From NCBI GenBank assembly GCA_964343835.1, contig CAYFKR010000004.1:166394-230393 (forward strand): a stretch of 64,000 nt of DNA. The letters are read 5' to 3'. This document shows positions 8,351-15,723 of this stretch, piece after piece. Origin of the DNA: CALEMW01 sp964343835. Its GTDB lineage: Bacteria; Krumholzibacteriota; Krumholzibacteriia; LZORAL124-64-63. Each line of letters starts with the position of its first letter. Within the stretch, counting starts at the first letter, position 1. The notes below the pieces were generated by a model that saw nothing but the letters and a program-made list of their open reading frames with translations, ran no database searches and was not told where the DNA came from. The position numbers were made by a program, and so were the translations under genes.

Positions 8351-9363
8351 TGGGCGAGCGCCGCATCGTCGTGCTGGCCAGCCGCAACGCCCACAAGGTG
8401 GAGGAGCTGCGGCAGCTCTGTGCGGAATTGCCCTTCGACGTGCGCCCTGCCTCGGACTGGCCCGGCCTGCCCGACGTGATCGAGGACGGCACCACCATCC
8501 TGGGCAACGCCACCCGCAAGGCCGTGGCCACCGCCGCCTACACCGGCGAGATCGCCGTGGCCGACGACACCTCGCTGTGCGTCCAGGCCCTCAACGGCCT
8601 GCCCGACGTGTTCGCGGCTCGCTTCGCCGGCCCCGGCTGCAGCTACCAGGACAACTGCGACCTGATGTCGGACATGATGGCCGACGTGCCCGACGGTCAG
8701 CGCCAGGCGTGGTTCTCCACGGCGGCGGTGTGGGTGGATCCGCGGCCCGATTCGACGACGTCCGATACAGGGCCCGAGGTCGCGGTGCGCTGGATGCACG
8801 ATCCCTACCGCCGGTCCATCCACGTGGCCGACATCGAGGACGAGGACGCCTACTGGAACGAGCTGTCGGACCGCCGCGCCGCCTGGGACGCCTACGTGGC
8901 CCCGAGGCTCGAGCCGTCGGCAGCGGTGGGCGTGGACAACGATCGTCTGCGGGAGATCCTGACGGGCCTGACGGGCCCTTCGCGCCACGGCGGCCGTCCG
9001 CTGGACTCGGACCCGGAGCACCTGCGTCTGCCCGACACGCGCCTGTGGACCGCCGCCGGTCCCGACGAGGAGAACGCCCTGACCCGCATCGCCCCGACCG
9101 GCCTGCCCGCCGACGCTCCCGGCCGGGCCGTGAACGCCCCGGTGTGGCGCGAGCTGTCGTGCACGGGCCGCGTGATCGGCGAGATCGTCCGGTCGCCTCG
9201 CGGCACTCGCGGCTTCGGCTACGACCCGGTCTTCCGCCCCTTGGACAGCGACCGCACCCTGGCCGAGATGGGGTCGGACGAGAAGAACGCCCTGAGCCAC
9301 CGCGGCCGCGCCATGCGCCGCCTGCTGGCGGGCGTGGCCGCCGTGTACGGGCGACCAGATTGA
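8350..9363 (+). CDS. rdgB: RdgB/HAM1-type non-canonical purine NTP pyrophosphatase with a ~135-residue insertion
   Basis: 337 residues from ATG 8350 (ATGA overlap with rph; GTG 8347 is an alternative). RdgB hydrolyses dITP, XTP and similar nucleotides. Family motifs at the N-terminus are SRNAHKVEEL, TILGNATRKA, ADDTSLCVQALNGLPDVFAARF and QAWFSTAAVWV. The C-terminus has GRVIGEIVRSPRGTRGFGYD, DRTLAEM and KNALSHRGRAM. The family is usually about 195-205 residues. The excess lies between about residues 131 and 267, where normal proteins have a short loop. The insert is rich in Asp, Arg and Trp and is unrecognised. No frameshift is needed to read through it. Confidence 0.9.
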   Translation: MGERRIVVLASRNAHKVEELRQLCAELPFDVRPASDWPGLPDVIEDGTTILGNATRKAVATAAYTGEIAVADDTSLCVQALNGLPDVFAARFAGPGCSYQDNCDLMSDMMADVPDGQRQAWFSTAAVWVDPRPDSTTSDTGPEVAVRWMHDPYRRSIHVADIEDEDAYWNELSDRRAAWDAYVAPRLEPSAAVGVDNDRLREILTGLTGPSRHGGRPLDSDPEHLRLPDTRLWTAAGPDEENALTRIAPTGLPADAPGRAVNAPVWRELSCTGRVIGEIVRSPRGTRGFGYDPVFRPLDSDRTLAEMGSDEKNALSHRGRAMRRLLAGVAAVYGRPD

Positions 9364-9388
9364 CACCGACGCCGGGCCTCACGATGAT
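9360..9388 (+). promoter_or_regulatory. Promoter of tRNA-Pro
   Basis: TTGACA (9360-9365), a 17-nt spacer and GATGAT (9383-9388). The -35 overlaps the rdgB stop codon, and the tRNA begins 24 bases after the -10. Confidence 0.65.
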
Positions 9389-9411
9389 GGGGCCCGCCAT
9401 GAGCCTCCGGT

Positions 9412-9488
9412 CGGGGCGTGGCGCAGCCCGGTAGCGCATCTGCTTTGGGAGCAGAGGGTCGCTGGTTCGAATCCAGTCGCCCCGACCA
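9412..9488 (+). tRNA. tRNA-Pro (anticodon TGG)
   Basis: Acceptor stem CGGGGCG/CGCCCCG, discriminator A and encoded CCA. The anticodon loop TTTGGGA lies in stem TCTGC/GCAGA. The T-arm CTGGTTCGAATCCAG is intact. Confidence 0.97.
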
Positions 9489-9502
9489 CCTCACCTCGTT
9501 TG

Positions 9503-9554
9503 ACGAATGATGCCGCCTGCAGCCGGACGCCCGGCTGTGGGCGACATCATTCGT
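9503..9554 (+). repeat. Long near-perfect hairpin between tRNA-Pro and tRNA-Arg
   Basis: A 10-bp outer stem (ACGAATGATG/CATCATTCGT) continues almost without break into CGCCTGCAGCCGG paired with its partner through two G-T wobbles, leaving a loop of a few bases. The 3' side (GAAATCTG) is not U-rich, so it is not a textbook terminator. It could be a processing or structural element of the tRNA transcript, or a small palindromic repeat. Confidence 0.6.
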
Positions 9555-9737
9555 GAAATCTGTACCGTCTCCCGCCGGCGACCCGGCTCTCCGCATCGTC
9601 AACCTCGATCAACCAGCCCAGACAGAATCGACCACCAACCTGTTATTCCCCCCGGCCCCCCCCTTGCCACCCCACCCCCGACCGGCCGGCACGAGCCCCG
9701 GCCGCCGCGGGAGGTCCGAGACCCCCTCCGACACGGC
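9555..9737 (+). other. Non-coding spacer between tRNA genes
   Basis: C-rich sequence with runs such as CCCCCCC and no convincing gene on either strand. Short open frames here have no ribosome sites. Nothing is seen except the flanking hairpin and the tRNA-Arg promoter. Confidence 0.6.
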
Positions 9738-9766
9738 TTGACACGATGGGGCCCAACCCCCATTAT
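9738..9766 (+). promoter_or_regulatory. Promoter of tRNA-Arg/tRNA-His
   Basis: TTGACA (9738-9743), a 17-nt spacer and CATTAT (9761-9766), 37 bases before tRNA-Arg. tRNA-His follows only 13 bases after tRNA-Arg, so both probably share this promoter. Confidence 0.7.
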
Positions 9767-9803
9767 TCCCTCTCCGCGCCCCGGCGCGGGCGCCTGGGAA
9801 GTC

Positions 9804-9880
9804 GCGCCTGTAGCTCAGTTGGAGAGAGCATCGGACTTCTAATCCGGCGGTCGCAGGTTCGAATCCTGCCAGGCGCGCCA
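9804..9880 (+). tRNA. tRNA-Arg (anticodon TCT)
   Basis: Acceptor stem GCGCCTG/CAGGCGC, discriminator G and encoded CCA. Anticodon loop CTTCTAA gives TCT. The T-arm GCAGGTTCGAATCCTGC is intact. Confidence 0.97.
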
Positions 9881-9893
9881 ACGAATCAGTGGT

Positions 9894-9970
9894 GGTGGAT
9901 GTAGCTCAGTCGGCAGAGCCCCTGGTTGTGGTCCAGGTGGTCGGGGGTTCGAATCCCCTCATCCACCCCA
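9894..9970 (+). tRNA. tRNA-His (anticodon GTG)
   Basis: The extra G at position -1 (9894) faces a C discriminator (9967), the histidine identity pair. Acceptor GTGGATG/CATCCAC, anticodon loop TTGTGGT, encoded CCA. Confidence 0.97.
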
Positions 9971-10157
9971 CCTCTTCTCCCTCCCTCGCGGAGGGGCGCG
10001 CGCGGTCCCGCAGTCGGGGCCGTTTTTCGCGCCGGGGGGTGGTGTCGGCGTCGCCGATGTCCTAGAATGCCCCCGACGAGGCGGGCCGTACGACCGGTCG
10101 GAAGCCCTCCCGCCACAGAGCGGCACCGCCGCGAACAATTCCAGGAGGAACGGACAC

Positions 10158-10637
10158 ATGGCCAGCGTGAACAAGGCGATCATCGTGGGCAACCTCGGGC
10201 GCGATCCCGAGATGCGGTACACCCAGAGCAACACCGCCGTGACGAACTTCACCGTGGCGACCACCGACCAGTGGACCGACCGCGACGGCAACCGCCAGGA
10301 GCGCACCGAGTGGCATCGCGTGGTGGCGTGGGCCCGCCTCGGGGAGATCTGCGGCCAGTACCTGCAGAAGGGCAAGCAGGTCTACATCGAGGGCCGCCTG
10401 CAGACCCGCGAGTGGGAGGACCAGCAGGGCCAGAAGCGCTACACCACCGAGATCGTGGCCCAGACCATGCAGATGCTCGGCCGCGCCGGTGATGGCGGTG
10501 GGCAGGGCGGCGGCGGCAACTACGGCGGAGGGCACGACAACGCCCAGCCCGCGCGCCAGGCCCAGCAGGGCGGCCCCGCGGACGATCCGTTCCCCGCGGC
10601 TCCCATGCCGGGCGAGGACGACGACCTGCCGTTCTAG
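10158..10637 (+). CDS. ssb: Single-stranded DNA-binding protein
   Basis: 159 residues behind a CCAGGAGGAAC ribosome site. The OB fold (about 1-108) has the family blocks NKAIIVGNLGRDPEMRYT, TEWHRVVAWARLGEICGQYL and GKQVYIEGRLQTREWEDQQG. A Gly/Gln-rich flexible linker follows. The protein ends EDDDLPF, the acidic tip that recruits replication and repair partners. Not linked to rpsF/rpsR as in many bacteria; it stands alone after the tRNA genes. A TAGAAT -10 candidate lies at 10063-10068 with no clear -35. Confidence 0.98.
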   Translation: MASVNKAIIVGNLGRDPEMRYTQSNTAVTNFTVATTDQWTDRDGNRQERTEWHRVVAWARLGEICGQYLQKGKQVYIEGRLQTREWEDQQGQKRYTTEIVAQTMQMLGRAGDGGGQGGGGNYGGGHDNAQPARQAQQGGPADDPFPAAPMPGEDDDLPF

Positions 10638-10661
10638 CGCACCGCGCGACGACACGACCGG

Positions 10662-10690
10662 AGGGGCGCCCCCAGGGGCGCCCCTCTTCG
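10662..10690 (+). terminator. Terminator-like hairpin after ssb
   Basis: A perfect 11-bp stem (AGGGGCGCCCC and its complement) begins 25 bases after the ssb stop and is followed by CTTCGTGTGTT. The U-run is weak, but position and stability fit a terminator. Confidence 0.65.
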
Positions 10691-10768
10691 TGTGTTAGAA
10701 TGGTGCCCCCGGAGCGTTGATGTCGTATCCTGTCGTCATCGCAACCGATCCCGATCCGTGGAGCCGCC

Positions 10769-13270
10769 ATGACCACCGCCCGTGTCCTGATGATCCGCCT
10801 CCTGATCTGCCTGCTCCTGCCGGCCCTCTCCGCCGCCGTCGACCCCTGCGTGGATCACTCGCGTTCGCTCAAGCTCGAGGCCATCCGCACCACGCCCGGC
10901 CCCGCCGGCGACCTGGATCTCGTGGACGGAATGCTCTACGTGGCCTGCGACGACTATGGCCTGCGGATCTACGACCTGGCCCAGCCCACGGTGCCGTGGT
11001 TCGAGGGGGCATTGGATCTGGGCGCGGGGGAGTGGGACGTGGCTGTCGGCACCTCCGTCGCCGCCATGGGTCGCCGCGACATCCCGCTGCTGCAGGTCGT
11101 GGACCTGACCGATACCGCGGCCCCCCGCACCGCCGGTTCCCTGCCCCTGCCGGGCCGCGTGATCGATGCCGACGCCCAGGGCGCCTACGCCTGGCTGATC
11201 TGCGATCCCGAGGCGGCGGAGGAATCTACCGTGCTGGTGACCGTCGACCTCTCGGACCCCGACCTGCCGGTGATCACCGACACCGACGACATCCCCGACC
11301 AGAGCGCGTCGGTCGTGGCCGGCGACATGCGCGTGTGCGTGGCGGGGCCTCTGATGCCCAACCTCACCGTGTTCGACGCGTTCGATGCCTCCGCTCCGAC
11401 ACCCCTCGGCACCTGGCACGGCGGCGGCCTGGTGCGTGACGTGGCCCTGGAAGCCGGGCAGGCCGTATTGACCGGCCTCGATGTGCTGGCGGGCCTGGAC
11501 GTGAGCGGTGCCGGCGACCCTGCCCACGTGTGGTCGTGGGATCCGGACGGCCTGTCCCTGGACGGCGTGGCCCTGTTCGGCGGCCGGTTCGTGCTGACGG
11601 GCGACGGCGTGGACGACGGCATCGGCCTGCGTGTGCTGGACCTGCTCTCGCCGGTGGACGAGCCCGTGCGAGCCTCCAGCGCCATGACCGCCCGCGACGT
11701 GGCGACCCTCGGCAACACCATCTACCTGGCCCGCGGCGACGACGGCGTGGCCGTGGTCTCCGCCAACGACCTGCGGCCGGCCCGCCCAGCCCACGTGCAC
11801 GGTCCCGAATCGGCGTGGGACGTGGTGATCGACGCCGCGGCCTCGGGCCAGCGCGCCGTCGCCCTGGTGGAGACCCGCAACGCCCAGGGCTCGGACGTGG
11901 GGCGCCTGTGGACCTTCGACGCCGCCGACCCCGATGCTCCGGTTCGCTGCGGCTTCGTGGACGTGCCCACCGAGCCTCGGGTGGTCGCCCTGGCCGACAA
12001 CATCGCTGCCGTGGCCAATTACCGACCGACCCTCGGCTACGGCGAACTGCAGCTGGTGCGCGTCGCCGATCCCTGCAACCCGGCCTTCGCCGGACAGATC
12101 TTCCTGGACGGCGACCCGTCGGCGATCCTGATGCGCGGCCGCACCGTCGACATCTTCGTGCGCAGCACCGATGTGGGCACCTCGTCGCAGTGGGTCACCA
12201 TCGACGTCTCGGATCCGGACCTGCCGGTGATTACCCGCCTGTGGCCCCTGATCGCGGAGCCCGTGGCGGCGGCCGCCAGCGACGGCCTGATGGTGGTGTC
12301 GTACGTGGAAGCCCTCGACGTCTACGACATCTCCGGCGCCGACCCGGTCCTGGTGGGTGACTGGTTCACGAGCTTCACCTACACGTCGGTGGCCGTCAGC
12401 GGCACCGACCTGCTGCTGGGCGCCCACGGCTTCCTGATCGGCGCCGACCTGGACGATCCGGGCGTGCTGGATCTGCACGGCTCCATGTGGCTGCCGGGCG
12501 CATGCGGCGACATCGTGCTGGACGGCGCCACCGCCTACGTCGCCTCGACCGACCTGCTGGCCGTGGACGTGGGTGCGTTCGAGGCCCCGTCGCTCATCGG
12601 GACCGTCGGCCCCGGCGCTGGTCGTGGCGCGGCCATGGGCAACGGCGTGCTGTATGCCGCCGCCGGACCGGCCGGACTGCACACCCTGCGGCCCCACTGC
12701 TTCGACGGGGTGCCCCTGGAGGTCTCCGGTCTTGCGGGTCACGCCGAGCCCCACATGGCGGTGCTGGAGTGGACCGTCCACGGTGACCTGGAACCGGAGC
12801 GGATGCGCCTGATGGCGGGCCGCGCCCCCCGCATCCGGGAAGTCCCGTTCGAGGCTGACGGCTCGGCGTACACGGCCAGCGACTGGCGCGCCCGCGGCAC
12901 CGTGACCTACGCCCTGCAGCTCCTGGACGCCCGCGGCGAGTGGATCACCCTCGACGAGATCCGCCTGCGCATTCCCGACGCCGACGTGCCCTCGGCCAGC
13001 GCCCTGGGCGACCCCTTTCCGAACCCCTTCAACCCCAGCGTGACGGTGCCCTTCGCCCTGGCGCGCACCGGCCCGGTGACGGTGTCGGTCCACGACGCCG
13101 CTGGCCGCCGCCTGACGACCCTCGCCGACGGCTCCTGGCCCTACGGCCGCCACGAGCTGGTGTGGGACGGACGCGACGACGCCGGCCGTGCGATGCCGGC
13201 CGGCGTGTACATGGTCCACCTGAGGTCGGAGGCGGGGGAGGACTCGAGCAAGGTGATGCTCGTCCGCTAG
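10769..13270 (+). CDS. Secreted LVIVD beta-propeller protein with FlgD-like C-terminal domain
   Basis: 833 residues with a signal peptide (about 1-23, cleaved near ALSAAV). Most of the chain consists of about 40-50 residue blades of the LVIVD type, each ending in strings like LQVVDLTD, VTVDLSDPDLPVIT or VLDLLSP. This predicts a large seven- or more-bladed propeller. The last 90 residues are a FlgD-like Ig domain that opens GDPFPNPFNPSVTVPFALA and ends with MPAGVYMVHL. This tail is shared with three other proteins in the window and may serve secretion or surface attachment. No enzymatic motif is seen. A paralogue lies at 17689-19827. Confidence 0.85.
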   Translation: MTTARVLMIRLLICLLLPALSAAVDPCVDHSRSLKLEAIRTTPGPAGDLDLVDGMLYVACDDYGLRIYDLAQPTVPWFEGALDLGAGEWDVAVGTSVAAMGRRDIPLLQVVDLTDTAAPRTAGSLPLPGRVIDADAQGAYAWLICDPEAAEESTVLVTVDLSDPDLPVITDTDDIPDQSASVVAGDMRVCVAGPLMPNLTVFDAFDASAPTPLGTWHGGGLVRDVALEAGQAVLTGLDVLAGLDVSGAGDPAHVWSWDPDGLSLDGVALFGGRFVLTGDGVDDGIGLRVLDLLSPVDEPVRASSAMTARDVATLGNTIYLARGDDGVAVVSANDLRPARPAHVHGPESAWDVVIDAAASGQRAVALVETRNAQGSDVGRLWTFDAADPDAPVRCGFVDVPTEPRVVALADNIAAVANYRPTLGYGELQLVRVADPCNPAFAGQIFLDGDPSAILMRGRTVDIFVRSTDVGTSSQWVTIDVSDPDLPVITRLWPLIAEPVAAAASDGLMVVSYVEALDVYDISGADPVLVGDWFTSFTYTSVAVSGTDLLLGAHGFLIGADLDDPGVLDLHGSMWLPGACGDIVLDGATAYVASTDLLAVDVGAFEAPSLIGTVGPGAGRGAAMGNGVLYAAAGPAGLHTLRPHCFDGVPLEVSGLAGHAEPHMAVLEWTVHGDLEPERMRLMAGRAPRIREVPFEADGSAYTASDWRARGTVTYALQLLDARGEWITLDEIRLRIPDADVPSASALGDPFPNPFNPSVTVPFALARTGPVTVSVHDAAGRRLTTLADGSWPYGRHELVWDGRDDAGRAMPAGVYMVHLRSEAGEDSSKVMLVR

Positions 13271-13305
13271 GTCATCCGGAAGTGTTCCGGAAGTGTTCAG
13301 GAAGT

Positions 13306-13953
13306 CTAGGCACGCACCTCGCAGTGCCTGTACAGATCGCACCCGTCGCAGTCAGGCTTGCGCGCCTTGCAGACGGCGCGGCCGTGCTCGATCATCAGGT
13401 GTCCGATCTCCACCCAGTTCTTCCTCGGCACGCACTCGTTCAGGTCGCGCTCGATCTTCACGGCCTCCTTGGGCCCGTGTCCGGTGAGCCCCAGCTTCAC
13501 GGAGATGCGCCCCACGTGGGTGTCCACCACCACGCCGTCGGGTTTGCCCATGGCCACGCCCAGCACCACGTTGGCCGTCTTGCGCCCCACGCCCGCCAGC
13601 TTCACCAGGTCGGTCATGGAATCGGGCAGCTCGCCCCCGTGCTTCTCCACGATGTCCCGGCAGCAGCTCTGGATCGACTTGGCCTTCTGCCGGAAGAACC
13701 CGGTGGACCGGATAGCCTCCTCGATCTCCCCGATGGGTGCGTCGGCGAAGGCCTGCGCGTCGGGGAAGGCGCGGAAGAGATCCGGGGTGACCATGTTGAC
13801 CCGCGCGTCGGTGCACTGGGCGCTCAGGATGGTGGCGATGAGCAGCTCGAAGGGGGTGCGGTGCAGCAGGCTGCACTCGGCGTCGGGGAAGTTCTTCTTC
13901 AGGATCCGCACCACGTTGCGGACGCGCTTCTTGCGGGCTTCCAGATCGAGCAT
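13306..13953 (-). CDS. nth: Endonuclease III (DNA glycosylase/AP lyase)
   Basis: 215 residues from ATG 13953, behind a GGAAAGG ribosome site. It removes oxidised pyrimidines and nicks the abasic site. The helix-hairpin-helix KLAGVGRKTANVVLG carries the Schiff-base Lys125, and VVDTHVGRIS carries the catalytic Asp144. Four cysteines near the C-terminus in C-x6-C-x2-C-x5-C spacing (CKARKPDCDGCDLYRHC) bind a 4Fe-4S cluster. Length is standard. The gene converges on the propeller gene. Confidence 0.97.
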   Translation of the reverse strand: MLDLEARKKRVRNVVRILKKNFPDAECSLLHRTPFELLIATILSAQCTDARVNMVTPDLFRAFPDAQAFADAPIGEIEEAIRSTGFFRQKAKSIQSCCRDIVEKHGGELPDSMTDLVKLAGVGRKTANVVLGVAMGKPDGVVVDTHVGRISVKLGLTGHGPKEAVKIERDLNECVPRKNWVEIGHLMIEHGRAVCKARKPDCDGCDLYRHCEVRA

Positions 13954-13995
13954 CGGGGGGCCTTTCCGGGGGCAGGGAAACAGGGGGCCGTTTTC

Positions 13996-14024
13996 TTGAC
14001 ACGGGGGGGATCCGGTGCTAGTTT
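13996..14024 (+). promoter_or_regulatory. Promoter of tRNA-Lys
   Basis: TTGACA (13996-14001), exactly 17 nt, then TAGTTT (14019-14024): the same pair as the tRNA-Leu promoter. It lies in the gap between the divergent nth and tRNA-Lys. Confidence 0.85.
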
Positions 14025-14085
14025 GCGGATCCCGGCGGGGGAGGATATCACTCCTTCCCGTGCCGCACCACATTATGAATACGGT

Positions 14086-14161
14086 GCGCCACTAGCTCAA
14101 CTGGCAGAGCAGCTGACTCTTAATCAGCCGGTTCGGGGTTCAAGTCCCTGGTGGCGTACCA
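14086..14161 (+). tRNA. tRNA-Lys (anticodon CTT)
   Basis: Acceptor GCGCCAC/GTGGCGT with a G-T first pair, discriminator A and encoded CCA. Anticodon loop CTCTTAA between GCTGA/TCAGC gives CTT. The T-loop is TTCAAGT. A tRNA-Lys(TTT) must be elsewhere. Confidence 0.95.
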
Positions 14162-14167
14162 ACGATG

Positions 14168-14202
14168 ACGGGACCCTGATCCATCGGGGTCCCGTTTCTT
14201 AT
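14168..14202 (+). terminator. Rho-independent terminator of tRNA-Lys
   Basis: The 9-bp stem ACGGGACCC/GGGTCCCGT with a 10-nt loop is followed by TTTCTTATT, six bases after the tRNA end. Confidence 0.9.
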
Positions 14203-14302
14203 TCCCCATGAATAGCCTCGGCATAACCTCCCTCCTTATTGACACTTCCGCTATAGTGAACGACTATGTTCAAATATCCCTCACTCCACCGAGGAGGTCC
14301 CC

Positions 14303-14701
14303 ATGGGCATCATCAAACACACCCCCATGCCGCGGTCCAAGAAGGACAAGACCATCCCCTACACCTACGAGGCCCAGGTCGACCTGCTGCGCGGGCAGGG
14401 CGATCGCCCCATGCCCGAATCTTACTTCGCCGACACCATCTGCGGGCTCGTCGAGACGTTGGTGGAGGAGGGCATCGCACCCCACGAGGTGTGTCTCTTC
14501 GGCGTCTACCAGGGGAAGCAGATCGAGCTGGAGACCGACCGCTGCGTCGGCGACGACGGCGACTGGATGGTCCCGCCCCAGCTCTGCCACGAGCTCGAGG
14601 CCTACTACCGCGAGACCATGGACGACCGTTACCGCGGGCACGTGGAACACGGCTCCTGCCGGTACGAGGACCGCGACACCACCGGACACGGACCCTACTG
14701 A
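14303..14701 (+). CDS. Small cytoplasmic protein of unknown function
   Basis: 132 residues from ATG 14303 behind CCGAGGAGG. No family is recognised with confidence. It has no signal peptide or membrane segment. It is acidic and ends with a Cys- and His-containing tail (RGHVEHGSCRYEDRD). Residues 45-80 (ADTICGLVETLVEEGIAPHE) look helical, and LFGVYQGKQIELE like a strand. It has its own terminator and a nearby TTGACA (14239-14244), so it is probably monocistronic. Codon usage matches its neighbours. Confidence 0.75.
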   Translation: MGIIKHTPMPRSKKDKTIPYTYEAQVDLLRGQGDRPMPESYFADTICGLVETLVEEGIAPHEVCLFGVYQGKQIELETDRCVGDDGDWMVPPQLCHELEAYYRETMDDRYRGHVEHGSCRYEDRDTTGHGPY

Positions 14702-14710
14702 ACGCGAAAA

Positions 14711-14740
14711 GGGGGACGCCCCAGCGTCCCCCTCTTCCTC
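14711..14740 (+). terminator. Terminator after the small unknown gene, possibly bidirectional
   Basis: The stem GGGGGACGC/GCGTCCCCC is followed by TCTTCCTC on the plus strand. On the minus strand the same stem is followed by TTTTCGC, so it may also stop transcripts of the convergent porin-like gene. Confidence 0.8.
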
Positions 14741-14757
14741 GTGACCGCGTTCTCCCC

Positions 14758-15714
14758 TCAGAACCCCGCCACGATCTGCATCAGCACCTCGTCGGGCACG
14801 CCGTTCAGGCCGAACGACCGCTCCAGCCGGACCTGGCTGCCCTCGGTCAGCGCACGACCCCAGCAGGCACTCACGCGTTCGGCGCACGCCTCTTCGCAGT
14901 ATTCGTGCTGGAACGTGTCGTAGCGGACGGCGAGGTACTGGGTTGAGAAGTCCCATCCGGCCTGGGCGTACCAGCCGGCGTTGGCGATGCGCGAGCCGTC
15001 GATCTCGCGGATGCCGTGGCCCACGTACTCGCCCTTCATCGACAGGGGGCCGCCGTTCCACTGGGCGTCGACGCCCCAGAGGGTCATGGCTTCGTTGCCG
15101 GTGGCGTCGGAAAGGGACGCCGCCGAGCCGCCGAGCTCGAGGGTGGTTGCTGGAGTCCAGCCGAGCCGGCCGCCGGCGGCGCCCCCCGCCGTGTATTCGG
15201 GGATCTTCGTGTCCGCGGTCAGGTGGTCGCGGGGCATATCGTTGACGGCGAAGAACGTCGCGGTCCAGGCACCGCGCGAGGCGTTCACCTGGGCGCCCAT
15301 CTCGTTCCAGCCGGCATGGGTCATGTCGGTGGCGAAGGGGGCGGTGACCATCTTGCGGTCGGGGGAGGGATACACCCTCCAGTCGATGCCGAAGGGCACG
15401 TCGAACAGACCCACCGAGAGGTCCGCGCTCCAGGCGTCGGAGTCGGCGAGGGGGAATCCCACGGTCAGGGCGCCCAGGCCGAAGGCCTCGGCGTCGGGGT
15501 CGTAGGCCACGGCCACCTCGACGGCCACGCCGCCGTCGATCTCGGCCGCGAGGTCGATCTCGGCCTGGCCCACCGACACCCGGCCGTCGCCGCCGTCGCG
15601 GTCGGGGACCACGAGGTAGTCGGTGAAGCCGCTGATCTCCACGCCGTCGGTCTGGGCCATGACCGGGATCGCCAGGGCCGCAGTCGTCATGATGATCGTC
15701 GTGATACGGAACAT
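14758..15714 (-). CDS. Predicted outer-membrane porin-like beta-barrel
   Basis: 318 residues with a signal peptide ending AIPVMAQ (about residue 21). Alternating hydrophobic strands run throughout (for example GVAVEVAVAYDP, WSADLSVGLFDVPFGID, TLELGGSAASLSD, QYLAVRYDTF), and the chain ends in Phe, the signature of an outer-membrane barrel. The segment DVPFGIDWRVYPSPDRKMVTAP resembles phosphate-selective-porin/OprP-type proteins. Two nearby Cys pairs (CEEACAERVSAC) could form a disulfide. The substrate is unknown. It lies 9 bases downstream of the chemoreceptor on the same strand, so the two may be co-transcribed. Confidence 0.7.
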   Translation of the reverse strand: MFRITTIIMTTAALAIPVMAQTDGVEISGFTDYLVVPDRDGGDGRVSVGQAEIDLAAEIDGGVAVEVAVAYDPDAEAFGLGALTVGFPLADSDAWSADLSVGLFDVPFGIDWRVYPSPDRKMVTAPFATDMTHAGWNEMGAQVNASRGAWTATFFAVNDMPRDHLTADTKIPEYTAGGAAGGRLGWTPATTLELGGSAASLSDATGNEAMTLWGVDAQWNGGPLSMKGEYVGHGIREIDGSRIANAGWYAQAGWDFSTQYLAVRYDTFQHEYCEEACAERVSACWGRALTEGSQVRLERSFGLNGVPDEVLMQIVAGF

Positions 15715-15723
15715 GATCGTCTC

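Noticed and set aside
14239..14270. TTGACA before the small unknown gene as a full promoter
   Set aside because: No acceptable -10 lies at 16-18 nt; TATGTT is 20 nt away. The assignment is too uncertain to list.
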